Shown piece by piece: positions 1-9,500 of a stretch of DNA of 64,000 nucleotides. Source of the DNA: Nonlabens tegetincola (GTDB lineage Bacteria > Bacteroidota > Bacteroidia > Flavobacteriales > Flavobacteriaceae). The translations under genes were made by a program, and so were the position numbers. The first letter of the stretch is position 1, and each line of letters opens with the position of its first letter. The DNA lies in NCBI RefSeq assembly GCF_002954355.1, contig NZ_MQVV01000014.1:124001-188000 (forward strand). The letters are read 5' to 3'. Below the pieces are notes generated by a model that had not been told where the DNA came from, did no database searches, and saw only the letters and a list, made by a program, of their open reading frames with translations.

Positions 1-30
1 GAAGAAATCTGTTTAACTTCTATCATATTC

Positions 31-1014
31 TTATCCTCTTCCGTCTGGGTTTTGGTTTTCTTCTAGATTAAGCTTGTTTTCCTTGTTTTTCTTTTTGCGT
101 TTGTTCCCACCTTGTGAACCGGATTGTTTTATCTCAGGATCTTTGTGAAAGTCGATTCTATAGGACATTCCTAAATTTACTTGGAACACGGTAGGTGTAT
201 CTTTAAAGTTTACAGTCACACTACTATCGACCTGCCAGTCTTTATTAATCAAGTAAGTAGCACCGCCACGCGCTAGATCGTCACTATAGAAATCTGATTT
301 AAAACCTTGATACTCTCCAAAAAACGCCCATTTGTTGTTGATACTATGTGTCATGGTAATGATCCATTGCCATGAAGGAAAATCAGTTCCTAGACGATCT
401 ACTCCAAAATTTGTAACTAAAACCCATCGACCCCAATTGTTTTGGGTGATTAATTCAATTCTGGGAGAGAAGGTAGGGTCCTTGGGTGGAGTAAGTAAAT
501 TATTATCGCTCAAATCAATATTGGCGCCAGCATATATAGCTAGTGCAGGAATTAGATCTTTCCAATTCAAACGATTATTGGCATGATAGCTATAAAGATT
601 GATTTTCTTTTCACCAAATACACGTTTAGGATCAAAAAACATATACTTTGCACCCAAAGTACTTCTAGAAAAGTTATTAAAACTGAATTGAGAATTTCCA
701 AATCCGGTTATTTGAGTTTGTTCCACACTAGCGAATCTTCCTATATACGAGAATTCTAGTTCTTCAAAAAAGGCACCGTATCGCAATTGAAAATTTAAAC
801 CATAATAGTCACGTTCATAACGTTGAATTACATGTTCTTCAGTACGATAAAATACATTTGCTTCGACTTGCGCTACTCCAGTACCCAAAGCATAAGCACC
901 TTGAGAAAGACCGGGATTATTTGTGTTTATTGTTTCCGTATATTGCGCTTGTGATAGAAAAGGTGTAACAAAAAGCGCCGTAATTATACTTATTCTATAA
1001 ATAATTGCGTTCAT
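31..1014 (-). CDS. Putative outer-membrane beta-barrel protein (MetA-pathway/transporter-like)
   Basis: A 327-residue exported protein. The N-terminus has a hydrophobic signal peptide ending near LSQAQ (about residue 23). The mature start contains the motif NNPGLSQGAYALGTG, followed by alternating aromatic/polar strands typical of an outer-membrane barrel. This pattern matches the Phenol_MetA_deg-like family of flavobacterial transporter barrels as I know it. The C-terminus is a lysine-rich tail (GGNKRKKKNKENK), which is unusual for a barrel that normally ends in an aromatic residue, so the last 30 residues are probably a periplasmic or surface tail. It is transcribed away from the DUF4834 gene. 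The substrate cannot be told from the sequence. Confidence 0.6.
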   Translation of the reverse strand: MNAIIYRISIITALFVTPFLSQAQYTETINTNNPGLSQGAYALGTGVAQVEANVFYRTEEHVIQRYERDYYGLNFQLRYGAFFEELEFSYIGRFASVEQTQITGFGNSQFSFNNFSRSTLGAKYMFFDPKRVFGEKKINLYSYHANNRLNWKDLIPALAIYAGANIDLSDNNLLTPPKDPTFSPRIELITQNNWGRWVLVTNFGVDRLGTDFPSWQWIITMTHSINNKWAFFGEYQGFKSDFYSDDLARGGATYLINKDWQVDSSVTVNFKDTPTVFQVNLGMSYRIDFHKDPEIKQSGSQGGNKRKKKNKENKLNLEENQNPDGRG

Positions 1015-1107
1015 GGATTAATATCTATGAGCCAAATTTAAGATTTATTAAATACTATCTATCTACTGATATTTTATTTTTGATAGAAACATTTCGTTTT
1101 AACTCTA

Positions 1108-1377
1108 ATGAAGACATTTTTAATCATCCTTATGGTCTTAATAGCCTTAAGGATTTTATTTAAGATATTCCGTAAACCTATACTAGCCTGGCTGGGTAAA
1201 AAAGCGATGCAACGTTTTCAAAAATCTTTTGAAAAAAGAGCAGGTTTTAACAATCCATATTCCGCTACCAATAAGTCAGAAAACGCATACCAAACACCTG
1301 ATAAATCATTTAAAAAAGCTCGCTCCAAAGAAAAGAAAAAGGTCGGTGAGTACGTCGACTTTGAGGAAATTGATTAA
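1108..1377 (+). CDS. DUF4834 family small membrane protein
   Basis: An 89-residue protein with one N-terminal membrane segment (about residues 2-16), then a strongly basic stretch and a short acidic C-terminus (EYVDFEEID). This layout fits DUF4834, a flavobacterial family of unknown function usually found just upstream of a YfhO-like gene, as here (30 bp gap). It is probably the first gene of the four-gene glycan cluster that follows. No catalytic motif is seen. Confidence 0.65.
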   Translation: MKTFLIILMVLIALRILFKIFRKPILAWLGKKAMQRFQKSFEKRAGFNNPYSATNKSENAYQTPDKSFKKARSKEKKKVGEYVDFEEID

Positions 1378-1407
1378 TTTCCCACCATTAACCATATAAC
1401 CTTCTTC

Positions 1408-3867
1408 ATGAAGCTTGATTTTAAAAAAATCTGGCCGCACTTTATCGCTATCGCGATTTTTTTAATTGCAGCCTTAGCTTACTTCAGTCCTGTTCTAAGC
1501 GGTAAAAAATTATACCAAAACGATATTGTTCAATATAAAGGTAATGCCAGTCAGTTACTGGATTATAGAGCACAAGGTGAGGATATTTATTGGACCGATT
1601 CCGCTTTTGGTGGTATGCCTACTTATCAGTTAGGAGCAAGATATGATTACGATTTTTTTGATACTATTGATAGGACCATAAGGTTCCTGCCACGTCCGGC
1701 AGATTACCTCTTTCTCTACTTAATTTCCTTTTACATTTTAATGCTGGTAATGCGCATACCATGGAAAATAGGGATCATAGGAGCACTCGCATTTGGATTC
1801 TCCACCTATCTTATTATAATATTAGGCGTTGGTCACAATGCCAAAGCCCATGCGATAGGCTATTTCCCACTTGTTCTATCAGGAATTTTACTAGTCTTTC
1901 AAAAACGCTATTTATGGGGTTTTATGCTCACCGCACTGGCGATGGGACTAGAGTTACAGGCTAACCATCCACAGATGACCTATTACCTAGGGCTTTCAAT
2001 GGTAATTTTAGGAATTGCTTATTTTATTGATGCAATTAGAAAAGGCTTATTGCTACATTTCTTTAAGAGCACAGGTATACTGGTAGTTGCAGTTTTATTG
2101 GCATTTGGTACAAACAGTGCAAATCTCATGGCAACCAGTGAATATTCTAAGGAAAGTACACGTGGACCATCTTCTATTTCTATTAATGCTCAAGGCGAAA
2201 GCGTGGAACCACAACAAGCTTTACCTTACGATTATATCACAGAGTACAGTTATGGTTTAAGTGAAAGCTTAAATCTTATCATTCCAAGTTTTGCCGGTGG
2301 TGGTAGTGGAACAACGCCAGATGCTGACTCAAGAAGTATGAACTATCTTTTGGGGCAAGGAATACCAGCAAATTATGCCCAAGAGTTTCTTAATACTAAT
2401 GTAAGTACTTATTGGGGAGCACAGCCTATAGTTGAAGCGCCTGCCTATCTAGGAGTAAGCGTGGTTTTTCTTGCTGTTATAGCTTTATTTCTGATTAAAG
2501 GAAGATTGAAATGGTGGACATTAGGGTCTATCCTTTTAGCATTATTACTTTCCTATGGAGATAACTTCTCGTTTTTGACTAAATTCTTTATCCAGTACGT
2601 ACCATTTTATGATAAATTCAGAGCAGTTACATCCATACAGGTCATTATAGAATTCTTAGTGCCTTTTCTCGCCGCGGTTGGATTATATCATATATTCAAT
2701 GACAAGACACTAGCTGTTAAACGTAAAAAAGCATTACTCTTTGCTACCGCAGGGTTTGGTGGTTTTTTGTTGATACTAATTCTACTTGGCGGTAAACTAT
2801 TTGATTTTGCTGGTCCGTCAGATGGTTATTTTGCTCAAAATGAACAACTAGGAACCTTATTTGTAGAAGCCCTTAGAAAAGATAGACTTAATATGATGCG
2901 AGCTGATGCTATCAAAGCACTTGTAAGTATTTTGATAATTGCTGCTATAATTTACACGGCACTCGAGAAAAAAGTTACAGAAAAGGTTGCTTTGATCGTT
3001 TGTGCCTTGGTAATACTAATTGACTTAGTAAGTTTTGACTTACAATATGTGAATGAAGAGGACTATGTCTCTGCAAGAGAATATGATAACGCATTACCCT
3101 ACACACAAGCTGATGCTCAAATACAACAAGATCAAGGGCATTTTAAGGTATATGATTTACTGATGAGCCCTTTGACTAGTGCTCGCGCATCAAAATTTCA
3201 TAAAGCTTTGGGTGGTTATCACGGTGCTAAACCTAGAAGATTTTACGATTTGCACAGGTTTTATTTTGAAGATGAAAATACGAGACCTATTGGAGTAACC
3301 GCGCAAAACATTCAATTGTTGAGTATGCTAAATGCTAGGTACGTGATCGATCAAGACAGTACAGGAGTATTGGCCCAGCGCAATCCATTAAATTTAGGTC
3401 CTGCTTGGTTTGTAAAGGATTTAAAAGTAGTTGAAAATCAAAATGAAGAAATACTACAGCTTAAAAATCTGGATGGAGATAATCACGCCTACATCACTAA
3501 AGACCAATATGAAAAGTTAGGCAGTCCTATTATAAAATTAGACTCTGCCGCTACCGTTAAATTGACTTCATATCATCCAGAGAAATTAACCTATACTACT
3601 CAATCTAATGAAGATGGTGTAGTGCTGTTTTCAGAAATGTATTATCCGCATGGATGGCAAGCAACTGTTGATGGTAAAACAGTTCCTATAGTTAGAGCTA
3701 ACTATGCTCTAAGAGCCATTGCTGTTCCTGCAGGAAAACATGAAGTAACAATGAAATTTGAACCTGAAGTTGTTGCAACAGGAACTAAAATTATGCTGGC
3801 AAGTAATGCGCTACTATTACTGTTATTTATCGGTGGATTGTTTTATGAATTTCGCAAGAGTAAATAA
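1408..3867 (+). CDS. YfhO family multi-spanning membrane protein
   Basis: An 819-residue integral membrane protein. The first half is dense in transmembrane helices, with large loops; a soluble domain follows at about residues 540-790, and a last membrane helix lies at about 793-812. In Gram-positive bacteria YfhO-family proteins are GT-C-type membrane proteins linked to sugar decoration of cell-wall polymers; the flavobacterial members are uncharacterised. The stop codon overlaps the start of the next gene (TAATG), so the two are probably translationally coupled. With the glycosyltransferase and flippase downstream, a role in cell-surface glycan assembly is inferred. Confidence 0.75.
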   Translation: MKLDFKKIWPHFIAIAIFLIAALAYFSPVLSGKKLYQNDIVQYKGNASQLLDYRAQGEDIYWTDSAFGGMPTYQLGARYDYDFFDTIDRTIRFLPRPADYLFLYLISFYILMLVMRIPWKIGIIGALAFGFSTYLIIILGVGHNAKAHAIGYFPLVLSGILLVFQKRYLWGFMLTALAMGLELQANHPQMTYYLGLSMVILGIAYFIDAIRKGLLLHFFKSTGILVVAVLLAFGTNSANLMATSEYSKESTRGPSSISINAQGESVEPQQALPYDYITEYSYGLSESLNLIIPSFAGGGSGTTPDADSRSMNYLLGQGIPANYAQEFLNTNVSTYWGAQPIVEAPAYLGVSVVFLAVIALFLIKGRLKWWTLGSILLALLLSYGDNFSFLTKFFIQYVPFYDKFRAVTSIQVIIEFLVPFLAAVGLYHIFNDKTLAVKRKKALLFATAGFGGFLLILILLGGKLFDFAGPSDGYFAQNEQLGTLFVEALRKDRLNMMRADAIKALVSILIIAAIIYTALEKKVTEKVALIVCALVILIDLVSFDLQYVNEEDYVSAREYDNALPYTQADAQIQQDQGHFKVYDLLMSPLTSARASKFHKALGGYHGAKPRRFYDLHRFYFEDENTRPIGVTAQNIQLLSMLNARYVIDQDSTGVLAQRNPLNLGPAWFVKDLKVVENQNEEILQLKNLDGDNHAYITKDQYEKLGSPIIKLDSAATVKLTSYHPEKLTYTTQSNEDGVVLFSEMYYPHGWQATVDGKTVPIVRANYALRAIAVPAGKHEVTMKFEPEVVATGTKIMLASNALLLLLFIGGLFYEFRKSK

Positions 3868-5156
3868 TGAATAAATCCTTAATTCTGGTTACGTATTACT
3901 GGCCACCTGCTGGTGGTCCAGGAGTGCAGCGCTGGCTTAAATTCATAAAATATCTATCGCATTACAACTATGATATAACTGTTGTCATACCTGAGAATCC
4001 AGATTATCCTGTAGTTGATTCTTCATTGAATAGCGATGTTCAAGAAAACATATCTATTATAAAAGTTCCAATAGCGGAACCTAGTAAGTGGTTGGGTAAG
4101 CTTTCGCGAAAGCGTACTAAAAAATTACAACGTGGCATACTTGATAAGCAACCATCCTGGAAGGAAAAAATCGCTTTGTTTATAAGAGGTAATTTCTTTA
4201 TACCAGACGCAAGAATTGGTTGGAAGAATCGCGTGGTCAAGGAACTAAAAGATAGAGTCAATAATTCCAGCATTATCATTACAACAGGACCGCCGCACTC
4301 TGTTCATTTGGTTGGATTAGAACTCAAGAGGATGTTGTCACAGTTGAAGTGGATAGCAGATTTTAGGGATCCATGGACCACGATAGGTTATCACAAATCA
4401 CTACGACTTACTCGTATTGCAAGACGTAAACACGAATCCTTAGAACAAAAGGTACTGGATGCTTGTGATCATTTGTTAGTCACTAGTGAACATACTAAAC
4501 AAGAGTTTGCAACGAAAACTCACACACCTATACGAGTAATTACCAATGGATTTGATAGGGCTGTAAACTCAATGACTCAACAGCCGCCTGGTGAATTTAC
4601 CATGTCTCATATAGGGACCTTGCTTTCTGATCGTAATCCACATGTGTTATGGCAAGTTCTATTAGAATTGACTCAAGAAAACGAGTTGTTTAAATCTCAT
4701 TTCAAGCTAGTACTTGCAGGAAATGTAAGTGATGAAATATTAAAAAGTATTAAGGTTTATAACCTGGATCCTTATCTCGAAAACCATGGTTATGTTAAAC
4801 ATGATGTGGCATACAGCCTAATGAAGGCAACTCAGTTACTATTACTTATTGAAATAGATTCTAAGGACACACAAGCCATAGTACCTGGTAAGTTATTTGA
4901 ATACTTGGCTAGTAGAAGACCTATAATTGCCCTTGGACCTTCTAATGCCGAAATTAAAACTAGGGTAGAGAAGGCAAAAGCTGGTTCTTTTTTCACCTAT
5001 AATGCTAAACAAGATCTTAAAAACTATATTCTTTCTAGATTTAATGATTATTTAGAAAATAAGAATACTGGGATTGATGCAACTGATATCGAGCAGTTCC
5101 ATCGTAAGAATCTTACACATAGATTGAATCAATTGATAAATGAGGTATGGGAATAG
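3867..5156 (+). CDS. Glycosyltransferase, GT-B fold (family 4-like)
   Basis: A 429-residue cytoplasmic glycosyltransferase. The N-terminal Rossmann domain opens with YYWPPAGGPGVQRW, and DFRDPWT is seen near residue 165. The C-terminal donor-binding domain has GKLFEYLASRRPIIALGP near residue 350, the usual position of the nucleotide-sugar contact loop. It starts inside the stop codon of the YfhO gene and overlaps the flippase gene by 10 bp, so it is part of one operon. One copy of the window-wide palindrome lies in frame at 4100-4114, encoding LSRKR in a basic, probably exposed stretch. The donor and acceptor sugars are unknown. Confidence 0.85.
   Translation: MNKSLILVTYYWPPAGGPGVQRWLKFIKYLSHYNYDITVVIPENPDYPVVDSSLNSDVQENISIIKVPIAEPSKWLGKLSRKRTKKLQRGILDKQPSWKEKIALFIRGNFFIPDARIGWKNRVVKELKDRVNNSSIIITTGPPHSVHLVGLELKRMLSQLKWIADFRDPWTTIGYHKSLRLTRIARRKHESLEQKVLDACDHLLVTSEHTKQEFATKTHTPIRVITNGFDRAVNSMTQQPPGEFTMSHIGTLLSDRNPHVLWQVLLELTQENELFKSHFKLVLAGNVSDEILKSIKVYNLDPYLENHGYVKHDVAYSLMKATQLLLLIEIDSKDTQAIVPGKLFEYLASRRPIIALGPSNAEIKTRVEKAKAGSFFTYNAKQDLKNYILSRFNDYLENKNTGIDATDIEQFHRKNLTHRLNQLINEVWE
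4100..4114. repeat. Palindrome copy 1 (GCTTTCGCGAAAGCG)
   Basis: Matches the window-wide 16-mer CGCTTTCGCGAAAGCG except that the first base is A. It lies inside the glycosyltransferase gene and is read in frame as L-S-R-K-R. Confidence 0.9.
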
Positions 5157-6610
5157 TAATTAAACATAGCGCGTGGAATTTTGGCATCACAGGAGCTGGT
5201 TTTTTACTAGGAGCTGTTAATGTATTATTACTAGCCACTACTTATTTAGATGACGAATATTATGGATTATGGGGTTATGTATTATCCATGGCATTCCTGC
5301 TATTTCCACTTATGTCTTTTGGGATTCACAACACAATCGTAAAAAACTTTGCTCATTTTAAAACTAAAAAGGAGAAAGATACTTTTCTTACACAAATGCT
5401 CTTCTGGCCATTATTAATAATTATACCTTTCTTTTTTTTGCTATACTTTAATCAAGACCAAGCAAGGCTTTTCATTTCTAGAGAAAATCAGATAACGGGT
5501 GATTTTCTTTGGACGATTCCTTTAATAGCTGTTTTTCAAGGTTACTTCGAAATTTTTTATGCTTGGTCCAAAGTACATATGAAGACAATAGGTGGCAATT
5601 TCCTTAAAGAAGTTTTTTATAGGTTATCTGCTACTGTCATGCTTATTCTTGTAGCAACCCAAATCATTACGCAAGTTCAATTTATCTATAGTCTAGTTCT
5701 TATTTATGCTTTGAGAGCTTTTCTCATGAAGATTGTGGCTTATAGAATTTATTATCCAAAATGGCGTTGGGGTAAATTACTAGCTACTAAGGAACTAATT
5801 ACTTATTCCTTATTTATGATTATAGCTGGATCGGTAGGGACGGCCATGCTAGATTTAGATAAAGGAATGCTCAATCAATTTAATGAAATTGAGAATATTG
5901 CCTATTATAACGTTGCAATTTTTATAGCTGCGGTTATAGCAGTGCCTGCTCGAGGAATGGCGCAAGTTTTACATCCACTAGTTGCTAGTTATTATGCTGC
6001 TAACAACACCACAGATTTAGAGAAATTATATAAACGTAGTTCTCTTAACTTAAGCATCGTATCTGGTTTTTTGCTTTTAATAATTGTTTGTAATGTAAAT
6101 GAGTTTTACAAACTACTGGAACCTGAATTTAGTATTGCGATACCGGTAGTGTACTTGATAAGTTTGGTTAAATTTTCTGAATCACTTTTAGGAAGTAATA
6201 ATGCTATATTATACAATACTAATCTATATAGAGTGACACTTTGGATGGGTTTGTGTTTGGTACTAGTCGCCGTAGGTTTAAACATATGGCTTATTCCCAT
6301 TTATGGATTGGTAGGTGCTGCCATTGCAACATGTGTTGCCTACTTGAGTTATTCTCTTGCAAAAGTCCTTTACGTTTATCACAGACTTTACATTCATCCC
6401 TGGACACCACAAACCTGGAAATCACTACTGATAGTGATTGTTGGGGTACTTTTATTTGTGTTTTGGGATTTTAGTTTAAATGTATATCTTAACATAGCAC
6501 TTAAAAGCATTTTAATCACAGCTTATTACATACTAGCTATTTTAAAAGGTAAGGTGAGCTATGAACTTACTGGTTTATACCAAAAGTATAGAATAAAAAA
6601 AACTGCCTGA
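5147..6610 (+). CDS. Polysaccharide/oligosaccharide flippase, MOP superfamily (Wzx-like)
   Basis: A 487-residue membrane protein with about 12-14 hydrophobic helices spread over its full length and few charged loops, the usual form of Wzx/MATE-type lipid-linked oligosaccharide flippases. It overlaps the glycosyltransferase gene by 10 bp. Its stop codon lies inside the first arm of a strong terminator. The likely role is moving a lipid-linked glycan built by the upstream enzymes across the inner membrane. A teichoic-type or O-antigen substrate cannot be told apart from sequence alone. Confidence 0.8.
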   Translation: MGIVIKHSAWNFGITGAGFLLGAVNVLLLATTYLDDEYYGLWGYVLSMAFLLFPLMSFGIHNTIVKNFAHFKTKKEKDTFLTQMLFWPLLIIIPFFFLLYFNQDQARLFISRENQITGDFLWTIPLIAVFQGYFEIFYAWSKVHMKTIGGNFLKEVFYRLSATVMLILVATQIITQVQFIYSLVLIYALRAFLMKIVAYRIYYPKWRWGKLLATKELITYSLFMIIAGSVGTAMLDLDKGMLNQFNEIENIAYYNVAIFIAAVIAVPARGMAQVLHPLVASYYAANNTTDLEKLYKRSSLNLSIVSGFLLLIIVCNVNEFYKLLEPEFSIAIPVVYLISLVKFSESLLGSNNAILYNTNLYRVTLWMGLCLVLVAVGLNIWLIPIYGLVGAAIATCVAYLSYSLAKVLYVYHRLYIHPWTPQTWKSLLIVIVGVLLFVFWDFSLNVYLNIALKSILITAYYILAILKGKVSYELTGLYQKYRIKKTA

Positions 6611-6624
6611 TTGCTCAGGCAGTT
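6601..6624. terminator. Bidirectional intrinsic terminator
   Basis: Perfect 10-bp stem AACTGCCTGA / TCAGGCAGTT with loop TTGC, flanked by an A-tract on the left and T-rich DNA on the right. It sits between the convergent flippase gene and the Arg/Ser-rich protein gene and could serve both. Confidence 0.85.
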
Positions 6625-6644
6625 ACAACTTCACTATTTTTTAT

Positions 6645-7871
6645 TTAAGATCTGCGGCCACTACGAGATCTAGAAGAACTAGTATTATTTGATCTTTTTG
6701 ATCTACTGGAGTTAGTGCTCTTTGCTCTCGAGTTTCCACTTGTGCTTCTTGCACTAGTTGGTCTACTAGATCTGTTAGAACTTGTTGCTCTAGTGGATCT
6801 ATTAGATCTTGCAGGAGCTACTCGATTAGTTCGTGTACTTCTAGAGTTTGCGATTCGATCGTTGGACCTGTTTGATCCTGAATTATTCGTGATTCTAGCA
6901 GTTCTATTTGATCTAGATTCTACTCTGGAATTTCTATTAGTTGTACCTAAGGTTGTATTTCTTGAGCTACGAGTTGATCGTGTTGCTCTTTCATTAGACC
7001 TACTAGAACTACGTCCTGTAATGGCAGTATTTCTATTATTATTTGAACTACGAGTAGCATTACTGCGTCGTGTTGATGAGGTAGCAGTACGATTTACGGT
7101 TGTTCTTCCTCTTGAAATTGCAGCTCTTTCGTTACGACCTCGGTTGTTTGAAGCTATTGCGCGACCACGAGAATCTCTTCGACCTCTTTCAAAGCTTCTT
7201 AATCGTACACGATCGTTAGGTCTATAAAAGTTACGTCTTACGTTATTACGTACAAAACAACCGTTATAATAATTCGGACTTCTCCAGTAAGTACGGTGGT
7301 AGTTCCAAGAAAATCTAATAGGATTATAATACAATCTGTAAGGATTGTTCCATACAATACATCTATCAACTATTGGAATAGCATAAAACCTGTGCCATGG
7401 CCTATAAACATAAACGCGATTAAAAGGATTAATAAAGCCAGCTGTTCTTACAATAACTCCTGGACGATTATAGAATACAGATAAGCTTCCTACACGGTTT
7501 ACCCATCCATTACGATAATTTATAAACACATCACCTGCCTGTATAATTCTACCATAGCCATCATAATAAATAGGAACACTTTCTACTTGTATTACCGCTC
7601 CGTAATTATCATATTGTACATAACGGTCGTAGTCATAACCCGTATTAAAGGATATATTAATATTAGGCGTGTTTATATTGACGCTAGATTGAGGACCGTA
7701 GTCTAAAAAATTGAAGTCAAATTGTCCATCTGGGAACACAGCAAATTCAATGCCTCCTTCAACAAAAATAATTCTATCATCAAAGTTGTAACTACGATGA
7801 TCTTCTAGTTTTTCGGCTTGGCTTACACCTGATCCTACTAATAATAGTAGTAAAGTAATGAGCTTGTTCAT
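6645..7871 (-). CDS. Exported protein with an Arg/Ser-rich low-complexity C-terminal tail
   Basis: A 408-residue protein of unknown function. A signal peptide is seen (cleavage probably near VSQA, residue 19). Residues about 25-220 form a Tyr/Asn/Arg-rich beta-like region with recurring short motifs (IYYDGYGRIIQAGD, YRPWHRFYAIPI). Residues about 225-408 are almost only R, S, N, T and A, with dozens of RS/SR/NR pairs and a very high predicted pI. The tail resembles eukaryotic RS domains only in composition. In an exported protein such a tail could bind a polyanion (LPS, polysaccharide, extracellular DNA); that is inference. The gene stands alone and faces the flippase operon. Confidence 0.7.
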   Translation of the reverse strand: MNKLITLLLLLVGSGVSQAEKLEDHRSYNFDDRIIFVEGGIEFAVFPDGQFDFNFLDYGPQSSVNINTPNINISFNTGYDYDRYVQYDNYGAVIQVESVPIYYDGYGRIIQAGDVFINYRNGWVNRVGSLSVFYNRPGVIVRTAGFINPFNRVYVYRPWHRFYAIPIVDRCIVWNNPYRLYYNPIRFSWNYHRTYWRSPNYYNGCFVRNNVRRNFYRPNDRVRLRSFERGRRDSRGRAIASNNRGRNERAAISRGRTTVNRTATSSTRRSNATRSSNNNRNTAITGRSSSRSNERATRSTRSSRNTTLGTTNRNSRVESRSNRTARITNNSGSNRSNDRIANSRSTRTNRVAPARSNRSTRATSSNRSSRPTSARSTSGNSRAKSTNSSRSKRSNNTSSSRSRSGRRS

Positions 7872-7991
7872 AGTTGTAAGTTTAGATGTAGGACTTCATT
7901 GTCAACTACAATTAAGTAATATCAACCAGCGTGCCAAAATAACCTTACGGCCTTGCTAGGGCACTTGATTAAGTTGTTATTGCGTTGAAAT

Positions 7992-9497
7992 CTAGTTACT
8001 TGTATTTAAACCTTCATCTCCATTCCACACCTTACGATTTGGATTGGTGTGTTTCTTTATAATTTTTTGTGAATCCAAATTGGATGCGATAGAGTTTTTG
8101 ATGCCATAAAGGATATCACTTGCACGCTTTCGCGAAAGCTTATCATCAACAATCGGTTTTGGATAAGATTCGCCTAGTTTAAATTCATAAAAAGCCTCGT
8201 CCATGAAAGTCATTTTCCAAGGTTCATGGATAAATCCAATAGGTAAATTTTTCAATTCTGGAACCCATTTTTTAATAAAGGTTGCATTTGGATCATGGTT
8301 TAAACTGTTCTTGATAGGATTGTAGATTCTAATAATATTGATGCCTGTTACTCCTGCTTGCATTTGTAATTGAGGAAAATGAATTCCAGGTTCAAAATCT
8401 AAAAAATGTTGGGCGAGATGTGGGCTCGCATTTTGCCAAGGTTGCCATAGATGAAAAACAAAAAAACTGGTAAGCATGGCTCGCAGTCTAAAATTGATAA
8501 ATCCCGTATCTATAAGACATCTCATGGCAGCATCTACCAGTGGATAGCCTGTTTGACCAGTTTTCCATGCCTTTACTAATCTTTCATCTGTTTCCTTACC
8601 TAAATTTCTATAAGCGGGATGAAGACTACGCCATTGCATTTGAAATTCCATTTCAAATTTCTGGATGAAGTGAGCCTGCCATCTTAATCTTGAAAGAAAT
8701 GAGTTAAGATTACGTAAGTCCTTAATACTATTTTTTTTACTTGCAGCAGTTTGAACTACTATACGCATACTTAGGTTACCCCAAGCTATGTATGGACTTA
8801 ACCTACTACTGTGTAATCTGCTGGTCAATGGTTTTGAATAGTTTTTATTGTAGCCTGTTATACGATCCTTTAAAAAGGAATTAAAATATTTCAAACCGGT
8901 GGTCGTTCCACCTTTTTGAATATTAGCACATTCCTTATAGGTTAAACTGAAAGTATTGAAATGGTTGCTCAATTGGGAAACACTGTCTTTATGTACTACC
9001 ATAGAATTATTAAATACAGGATGTTGTAGATCATCATTCATGTATTCAATCCATTGATCTTTCCAGGTTTTTCTATTTGATATACCTCTTATTACTCCAT
9101 TAGAGATAGATTCATTCCACCGAATACCTTTATCTTTTAATAATTTACCTACTTGTATATCTCGCTCATATGTACTGTAAATTCCAGTTTCTTGATGTGA
9201 GTAAACGGTGGTAATATTAAATAAACTAGATAGCTTATTAAAAGTTAAAATAGCATCACCTTTAATACATAATATCCTCGTATTATAGTTATAAAGGGTA
9301 CGGTTTAAATCTTCAAGACTTTGTTTTATAAAAGTAAAATGACGTTCACTGTAATGAACGTCATTCAATATTATTGGTTCCAAAATATACAGCAGTAGGG
9401 TAGGGACATCTTCTTGAAGTGCATTTTTTAAAGGCAGATGATCTTGTAAACGAAGATCCCGCTTAAACCACACGATATTAATCTTATCAAGCTTCAA
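7992..9497 (-). CDS. Cryptochrome/photolyase family protein, divergent (FAD-binding domain)
   Basis: A 501-residue member of the photolyase/cryptochrome family and the last gene of a four-gene leftward operon. The N-terminal antenna domain begins with [12 protein letters not shown]. The FAD domain contains [26 protein letters not shown] and IRIYNP. It departs from class I photolyases where they have NWQWAAG: here the sequence reads PQLQMQAG, so the Trp closest to FAD (E. coli W382) is Leu by my alignment. HNRVRM is replaced by NFRLRAM. The nearest known group is the bacterial FAD-binding cryptochrome-like proteins. It starts at TTG, 3 bp after the photolyase stop, and no in-frame ATG precedes the conserved domain. 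Repair versus light-sensing function is undetermined. Confidence 0.8.
   Translation of the reverse strand: MKLDKINIVWFKRDLRLQDHLPLKNALQEDVPTLLLYILEPIILNDVHYSERHFTFIKQSLEDLNRTLYNYNTRILCIKGDAILTFNKLSSLFNITTVYSHQETGIYSTYERDIQVGKLLKDKGIRWNESISNGVIRGISNRKTWKDQWIEYMNDDLQHPVFNNSMVVHKDSVSQLSNHFNTFSLTYKECANIQKGGTTTGLKYFNSFLKDRITGYNKNYSKPLTSRLHSSRLSPYIAWGNLSMRIVVQTAASKKNSIKDLRNLNSFLSRLRWQAHFIQKFEMEFQMQWRSLHPAYRNLGKETDERLVKAWKTGQTGYPLVDAAMRCLIDTGFINFRLRAMLTSFFVFHLWQPWQNASPHLAQHFLDFEPGIHFPQLQMQAGVTGINIIRIYNPIKNSLNHDPNATFIKKWVPELKNLPIGFIHEPWKMTFMDEAFYEFKLGESYPKPIVDDKLSRKRASDILYGIKNSIASNLDSQKIIKKHTNPNRKVWNGDEGLNTSN
8125..8140. repeat. Palindrome copy 2
   Basis: CGCTTTCGCGAAAGCT, one base from the 16-mer. 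It lies within the cryptochrome-like gene and is read on the minus strand as L-S-R-K-R, the same register as copy 1. Confidence 0.9.
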
Positions 9498-9500
9498 TAG

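Noticed and set aside
6715-7227. A 170-codon open frame on the plus strand inside the Arg/Ser-rich protein gene
   Set aside because: It is the mirror of the low-complexity R/S codons (giving L/V/R-rich sequence), has no family likeness and no promoter. The minus-strand gene has a signal peptide and the proper structure.
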